From the NCBI GenBank assembly GCA_009693865.1, contig SHWL01000020.1, positions 1-42,063 of the forward strand: 42,063 nt of DNA, given 5' to 3'. The DNA is from Acetobacteraceae bacterium. Lineage in GTDB: Bacteria > Pseudomonadota > Alphaproteobacteria > Acetobacterales > Acetobacteraceae. The position numbers and the translations under genes are program-made. The notes under the pieces are model-generated. The model worked only from the letters and a program-made list of their open reading frames with translations, ran no database searches and was not told where the DNA came from. Shown here piece by piece: positions 39,057 to 42,063 of the stretch. Position 1 is the stretch's first letter; every line of letters starts with the position of its first letter.

Positions 39057-39674
39057 ATGGAACAGCTACCAGGATTGCCACCGGCGGCATTCGACAAAGC
39101 GGACCCGTCTCCGGACGCCGAGTTCTACGTCTATCCTCGGTTTGTCACCCACATCGACGACGGTGCGATCGCCGCCGTGACTCAGGTGTATCGGGAGACA
39201 TTGCCACCGGGCGGCGCCGTCCTGGATTTGATGAGCAGTTGGGTCAGCCATTTGCCGGAGGACATTGTCTACGCCTCCGTCGTCGGCCACGGCATGAACG
39301 CGGAGGAACTCGCGGCGAACCCGCGGCTTTCGAAATGGTTCGTGCGGGATCTGAATGTTGAACCCGCGCTGCCGCTGGATGACGGCGCATTCGACGGGGC
39401 CTGCCTGTGCGTATCGGTGCAGTACCTGCAGCGCCCGGTCGATGTTTTTCGAAATGTTGCCCGCGTGCTGCGGCCCGGCGCGCCGTTCGTGGTGTCGTTC
39501 TCCAACCGGTGCTTTCCGACCAAGGCAGTCGAGATTTGGCAGTCGTTCTCCGGGCCGGATCAGCAGCGTCTGGTCGCCGCCTACATGCGGGCCGCCGGAT
39601 TCACCAACATCGCGGCCCATGCTTCCACGCCGCCGCGAGGCGACCCGCTTTGGGTGGTTGTTGGGAGCGTCTGA
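39057..39674 (+). CDS. class I SAM-dependent methyltransferase-like protein
   Basis: A 205-residue Rossmann-type methyltransferase resembling the type-11 family. GGAVLDLMSSWVSHLPE (about 53-69) sits where motif I (normally DxGxGxG) is expected, but the glycines are replaced. The late motifs are LPLDDGAFDGACLCVSVQYLQRPVDVFRNVARVLRPGAPFVVSFSNRCFP, in which the LPxxDxxFD...VLRPGG pattern is clear. The DLMSSW variant is known among related bacterial proteins, so it may still bind SAM or an analogue. The gene converges with the VOC gene 11 bases on. Confidence 0.78.
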   Translation: MEQLPGLPPAAFDKADPSPDAEFYVYPRFVTHIDDGAIAAVTQVYRETLPPGGAVLDLMSSWVSHLPEDIVYASVVGHGMNAEELAANPRLSKWFVRDLNVEPALPLDDGAFDGACLCVSVQYLQRPVDVFRNVARVLRPGAPFVVSFSNRCFPTKAVEIWQSFSGPDQQRLVAAYMRAAGFTNIAAHASTPPRGDPLWVVVGSV

Positions 39675-39684
39675 TCCGCGCCGG

Positions 39685-40047
39685 TCAGCCGGTCAGGACC
39701 TCCAGCAGATGGCCATTCGGATCCTTGAAGTAGAAACCGCGCCCGCCGCGACGATGGTTGATTGCCATGTCATCGGGTGAGCGCGGGCCGCTCCCGTAGC
39801 GCAGGTCTTCATCTTTGACCCGCTGGAAGATCGCGTCGAACTCCGGGCCGCTCACTTTGAAGGCGTAGTGGTGCCGGTCGAACGTCGCGCGCGTATCGAA
39901 ATCCAGGACCAGCGTTTCGTTCACCCGGACCGGGGCGAAGTGAGACACGGATCCTTCGAACGGTAGCCCGAAGATACGCGCGAAGAAGCCGGCCGACGCC
40001 TCATTGTCGTGCGCCGGAACAATCGTGTGGTCGAGCACGATGGCCAT
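39685..40047 (-). CDS. VOC-family protein (glyoxalase/bleomycin-resistance type)
   Basis: A 120-residue VOC protein: LDHTIVPAHDNEASAGFFARIFGLP at the start, HHYAFKVSGPEFDAIFQRVK in the middle, and RGFYFKDPNGHLLEVLTG at the end. Metal-ligand positions His7, His near 60 and Glu near 116 are present. It is the third gene after the P450 and ferredoxin, with a 39-base gap, so it is probably co-transcribed and may act on the oxidised product. Confidence 0.84.
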   Translation of the reverse strand: MAIVLDHTIVPAHDNEASAGFFARIFGLPFEGSVSHFAPVRVNETLVLDFDTRATFDRHHYAFKVSGPEFDAIFQRVKDEDLRYGSGPRSPDDMAINHRRGGRGFYFKDPNGHLLEVLTG

Positions 40048-40086
40048 GGCTACCTCCCATCGATCGTTTCGCGGTTACCCGCCGGG

Positions 40087-40311
40087 CTACGGGAACAAAC
40101 GTTCGCCGGTTTCAGCATCCTCCACGAAGATCGCGCTGACGGGACAATTCTCCGCGGCCTCCAGTATATTCTCCTCGATGTCCCCCTCGGGATCGACCGC
40201 CTCCGACTGACGTTTTTCATTCAGGCGGAACGTGTGCGAGGCGATCGCCTCGCACATCGCGTTCCCGACGCACAGTTGCTGGTCCACCCAGACGCGCAGC
40301 TTGCGAGCCAT
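40087..40311 (-). CDS. ferredoxin, [3Fe-4S]-type P450 redox partner
   Basis: A 74-residue ferredoxin. Cluster ligands are in QLCVGNAMCEA (Cys14 and Cys20, with Ala/Asn/Gly where 4Fe ferredoxins have a third Cys) and ENCPVSAI (Cys near 56). This CxxxxxC...CP layout is typical of [3Fe-4S] ferredoxins that donate electrons to bacterial P450s. It starts 12 bases after the P450 stop. No ferredoxin reductase is in the window. Confidence 0.92.
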   Translation of the reverse strand: MARKLRVWVDQQLCVGNAMCEAIASHTFRLNEKRQSEAVDPEGDIEENILEAAENCPVSAIFVEDAETGERLFP

Positions 40312-40323
40312 GACCTGTCTCCC

Positions 40324-41544
40324 CTAATGCAAGTTGACAGGCAGAGACTTCAGCGACCGGAAGGTGATACTGGGTTGATATTCCAGATCCTCTGACTTTG
40401 CATGAAGGTTGGGGAAGCGCTCCGCCAATGCCTTGATGACTTCCTGACCTTCGACGCGCGCGAGCGTGGCACCCAGGCAATGATGCGTACCTGAACCGAA
40501 GGCGACATGCTGGTTGGGGTGCCGGGTGATGTCGAACGCCGTCGGATTGGGAAATGCGTCAGGATCGCGATTCGCGGAGGAAATGAACCAGCGGACGCGA
40601 TCGGCTTTGCGCAGAACCTTGCCCCGCATCTCCACGTCCTGGGTCGCGATTCGCTGGATGGATTTCACGGGCGAGTCGTAGCGCAGGCACTCCTCGGTCG
40701 CCGATTTGGCGAGCCCACCCGGATCCGTCTTGAGCAATGCCCATTGATCGGGGTGTTGCAGGAACGCCAGCGCGCCGTTGCAAATCAGGTTGATGGTCGT
40801 TTCGTGACCGGCCAGCAGCAGCAGGGACGTATTGACCAGCACCTCATGGCGGGTGAACACGCCTTTCTTCTCGCCGCTCGCCAAGACCGAAATGAAATCA
40901 TCGCCGGGATTGGTGAGGCGTTCGTCGACCAGCGGAGACACGTAGTCGATCATGCCCCGCATGCCTTCGGTCAGCGGCTTCATCCGATCATACTCGCCAC
41001 GGCCGATATACAGCAGCTTTTCCGCCAGTTCCCGCACGTGACCTCGCTCCGACGCTGGCACGCCCATCATCTGGGCGATCACCATCACCGGGAGCGGGGT
41101 CGCCAGGTCCCGCATGATGTCCATCTCGCCTTTCTCTTCGGCGGCATCGAGCAATTCCTTCACGGCGTCCTTGACGAAGGGGCGCCATGCTTCCATCTGC
41201 CTTGGCGTGAAGTAGCTGTGCATCACCCGGCGCATTTCCAGATGCTCCGGCCGGTCGTGCTGGATGAACTGGTCGGCCTGGTAATTCTTGACATACTCAT
41301 ACAGGCCGAGGTCGGACTCGTCGATCGCGGGATACGCGGGCCGCGGATCGTTCTTGAAGACGGCGGAGGAAAACAGCTCGTGATTCCGCGTCAGCCAGAC
41401 CAGGTCGTCAAAGCGCGTCACGGCCCATAATTCATACTTTTCATTCCAATGGACCGGATCATGCTCGCGCAGCCGGCCGTAGTAAGAGTACGGATCCGCG
41501 ATGACATCCGGGGTGAACATGTCGTTCGGAACTGGGGCGGCCAT
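40324..41544 (-). CDS. cytochrome P450
   Basis: A 406-residue soluble P450. The I-helix motif LLLAGHETTINL lies near residue 245, EECLRYDSPVKSIQR supplies the ExxR, and FGSGTHHCLGATLAR (about 350-364) contains the heme Cys. HDRPEHLEMRRVMHSYFTPRQM is the C-helix region. MAAPVPNDMFTPDVIADPYS is taken as the start because AGGAGG lies 9-14 bases before it; a longer in-frame upstream stretch looks like leader. It probably hydroxylates a lipophilic small molecule or acyl chain with electrons from the adjacent ferredoxin. Confidence 0.92.
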   Translation of the reverse strand: MAAPVPNDMFTPDVIADPYSYYGRLREHDPVHWNEKYELWAVTRFDDLVWLTRNHELFSSAVFKNDPRPAYPAIDESDLGLYEYVKNYQADQFIQHDRPEHLEMRRVMHSYFTPRQMEAWRPFVKDAVKELLDAAEEKGEMDIMRDLATPLPVMVIAQMMGVPASERGHVRELAEKLLYIGRGEYDRMKPLTEGMRGMIDYVSPLVDERLTNPGDDFISVLASGEKKGVFTRHEVLVNTSLLLLAGHETTINLICNGALAFLQHPDQWALLKTDPGGLAKSATEECLRYDSPVKSIQRIATQDVEMRGKVLRKADRVRWFISSANRDPDAFPNPTAFDITRHPNQHVAFGSGTHHCLGATLARVEGQEVIKALAERFPNLHAKSEDLEYQPSITFRSLKSLPVNLH

Positions 41545-41794
41545 TGTCGTTACCTCCTGCTCTTGATGCTTTCTCGGTTCTGAAGTTCCCCCGAAGGGGT
41601 TTCGCCGCGGCAAGCGCTTTGGTTGGTTCAACCGGCGAACCAGCCCCGCAGCCTGCCGTTCATCTGTACGCAGCCGTCTCGCGTTTCTCGGGCGCGGGGT
41701 CACCTCCACCTTATTGGGTGCTGTGCCGGATGGTGGATGCGAACAACCAACCGCCGTCCGCGAAACCGGCCAACCAAGCGCACCGTCCCGAAAC

Positions 41795-41822
41795 GCTAGG
41801 CACCCTGGGCGGGCGTTGTCAA
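41795..41822 (-). promoter_or_regulatory. putative P450 operon promoter
   Basis: On the minus strand TTGACA (41822-41817) and CCTAGC (41800-41795) are 16 bases apart with a CCCGCCC-rich spacer. The composition resembles the upstream elements at 2201 and 5561. It faces the P450-ferredoxin-VOC operon. Confidence 0.35.
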
Positions 41823-41833
41823 ATCGTCCCCTT

Positions 41834-41914
41834 CCGTCATGGCTCGGCTTGACCGGGCGATCTGGTCCGGCACCGTGCCGCTACGGATGGCCCGGTCAAG
41901 CCGAGCCATGACGG
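41834..41914. repeat. REP doublet C
   Basis: Inverted arms CCGTCATGGCTCGGCTTGAC plus CGGGCGATC differ at one base over 29. The centre reads GGTCCGGCACCGTGCCGCTA, containing the perfect palindrome CGGCACCGTGCCG. The core matches that of doublet A apart from about 35 extra bases there. Located between the P450 operon and the partial gene at the window end. Confidence 0.78.
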
Positions 41915-41938
41915 AGGGTGCGAACCAAAGTTGTGCGC

Positions 41939-42063
41939 TCAAGCGGCGACGTCCAGTGACATTTCTGGGCGGTTGAAATTGGCATTTGCGGGCGGGTTGG
42001 CAGCGAGCCTCGCCCAATAGGCGTCCCAATCTCCGTTCAGGCGGTTGATCCGCAACGCGAGCA
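41939..42063 (-). CDS. C-terminus of an unidentified protein, cut by the window edge
   Basis: The last 40 or so codons read LALRINRLNGDWDAYWARLA then ANPPANANFNRPEMSLDVAA and a TGA stop. I do not recognise the family; the LALRxNRLNGDWDxYW pattern slightly recalls the ends of some transposases, but this is a guess. No start or domain can be judged. Confidence 0.35.
   Translation of the reverse strand, partial: LALRINRLNGDWDAYWARLAANPPANANFNRPEMSLDVAA

Larger units (their letters stand above)
41545..41938. other. intergenic region: long P450 leader and repeat, no gene seen
   Basis: This holds no convincing coding sequence. It contains the P450 promoter candidate (41795-41822), REP doublet C (41834-41914), and between 41545 and 41790 a leader with several AACC/GGTT inverted repeats. 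An example is GGTTGGTT near 41625 and AACCAACC near 41745, which could pair. The leader would be about 245 bases if the promoter call is right. Confidence 0.5.

Noticed and set aside
1-42063. CRISPR array, tRNA or rRNA genes, prophage structural genes
   Set aside because: No regularly spaced direct repeats, tRNA-like cloverleaf or phage module was found on reading through either strand; a tRNAscan and CRISPR search would settle it.
41939-42063. Calling the terminal partial gene a transposase
   Set aside because: Only about 40 residues are visible and the resemblance is an impression; listed as unidentified instead.

Overview
The window is high-GC DNA with bacterial gene packing, short AGGAGG-type ribosome sites and protein families typical of a metabolically versatile alphaproteobacterium. 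The family mix (many class III CoA-transferases, luciferase-like monooxygenases, cupin-free small dioxygenase-type folds, GTCATGG-type palindromic repeats) fits Rhodospirillales/Acetobacteraceae best, but no rRNA or core marker gene is present, so this placement is inference. No tRNA, rRNA, CRISPR array or complete insertion sequence was seen.

Layout. 1-10.4 kb: an acyl-CoA block. It holds an alpha-methylacyl-CoA racemase, an SDR, a complete SsuABC/TauABC-like ABC importer with two different permeases, two overlapping class III CoA-transferase genes, and a divergent DUF35/thiolase-like pair that resembles steroid side-chain aldolases. 10.6-11.7 kb: toxin-antitoxin genes (a ribbon-helix-helix gene with a wrecked PIN toxin, and an intact HEPN/MNT pair). 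12-17.5 kb: a possible catabolic group (LLM monooxygenase, iron-ADH-like reductase, PF20091-type hydrolase, ACMSD-like amidohydrolase). 17.4-18.4 kb: a second HEPN/MNT pair whose HEPN gene is split by a MITE-like element containing a REP doublet. 18.6-24.3 kb: amidohydrolases, SDRs, an unrecognised HExxH protein and an ABC-F ATPase, mixed with gene debris. 24.4-25.1 kb: higBA. 25.3-30.2 kb: an LLM enzyme, a GH125 mannosidase of lower GC, two EamA transporters and a broken Baeyer-Villiger monooxygenase. 30.2-33.3 kb: a likely GST / class II aldolase / VOC / NHL-propeller operon. 33.4-42 kb: a third amidohydrolase, an NtaA-type monooxygenase, a BNR propeller, small proteins, a methyltransferase, and a P450-ferredoxin-VOC operon.

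How it fits together. Most intact genes look like peripheral catabolism: import of a small organic compound, CoA activation and transfer, racemisation, oxidation, retro-aldol or thiolytic cleavage, ring or chain monooxygenation, and glutathione or VOC chemistry. No single complete pathway can be read off. The window also carries unusually many decayed genes (asd, PIN toxin, HEPN, SDR, AhpD-like, amidohydrolase, BVMO). Together with the palindromic repeats and three toxin-antitoxin types, these mark it as a plastic accessory region. The observations most worth pursuing are the REP-doublet/MITE insertion in HEPN, the CoA-transferase pair with one apparently non-catalytic subunit, the Cys-less thiolase with its DUF35 partner, the HExxH protein, and the SDR gene whose nucleotide-binding part is replaced by an inverted AhpD-like fragment.
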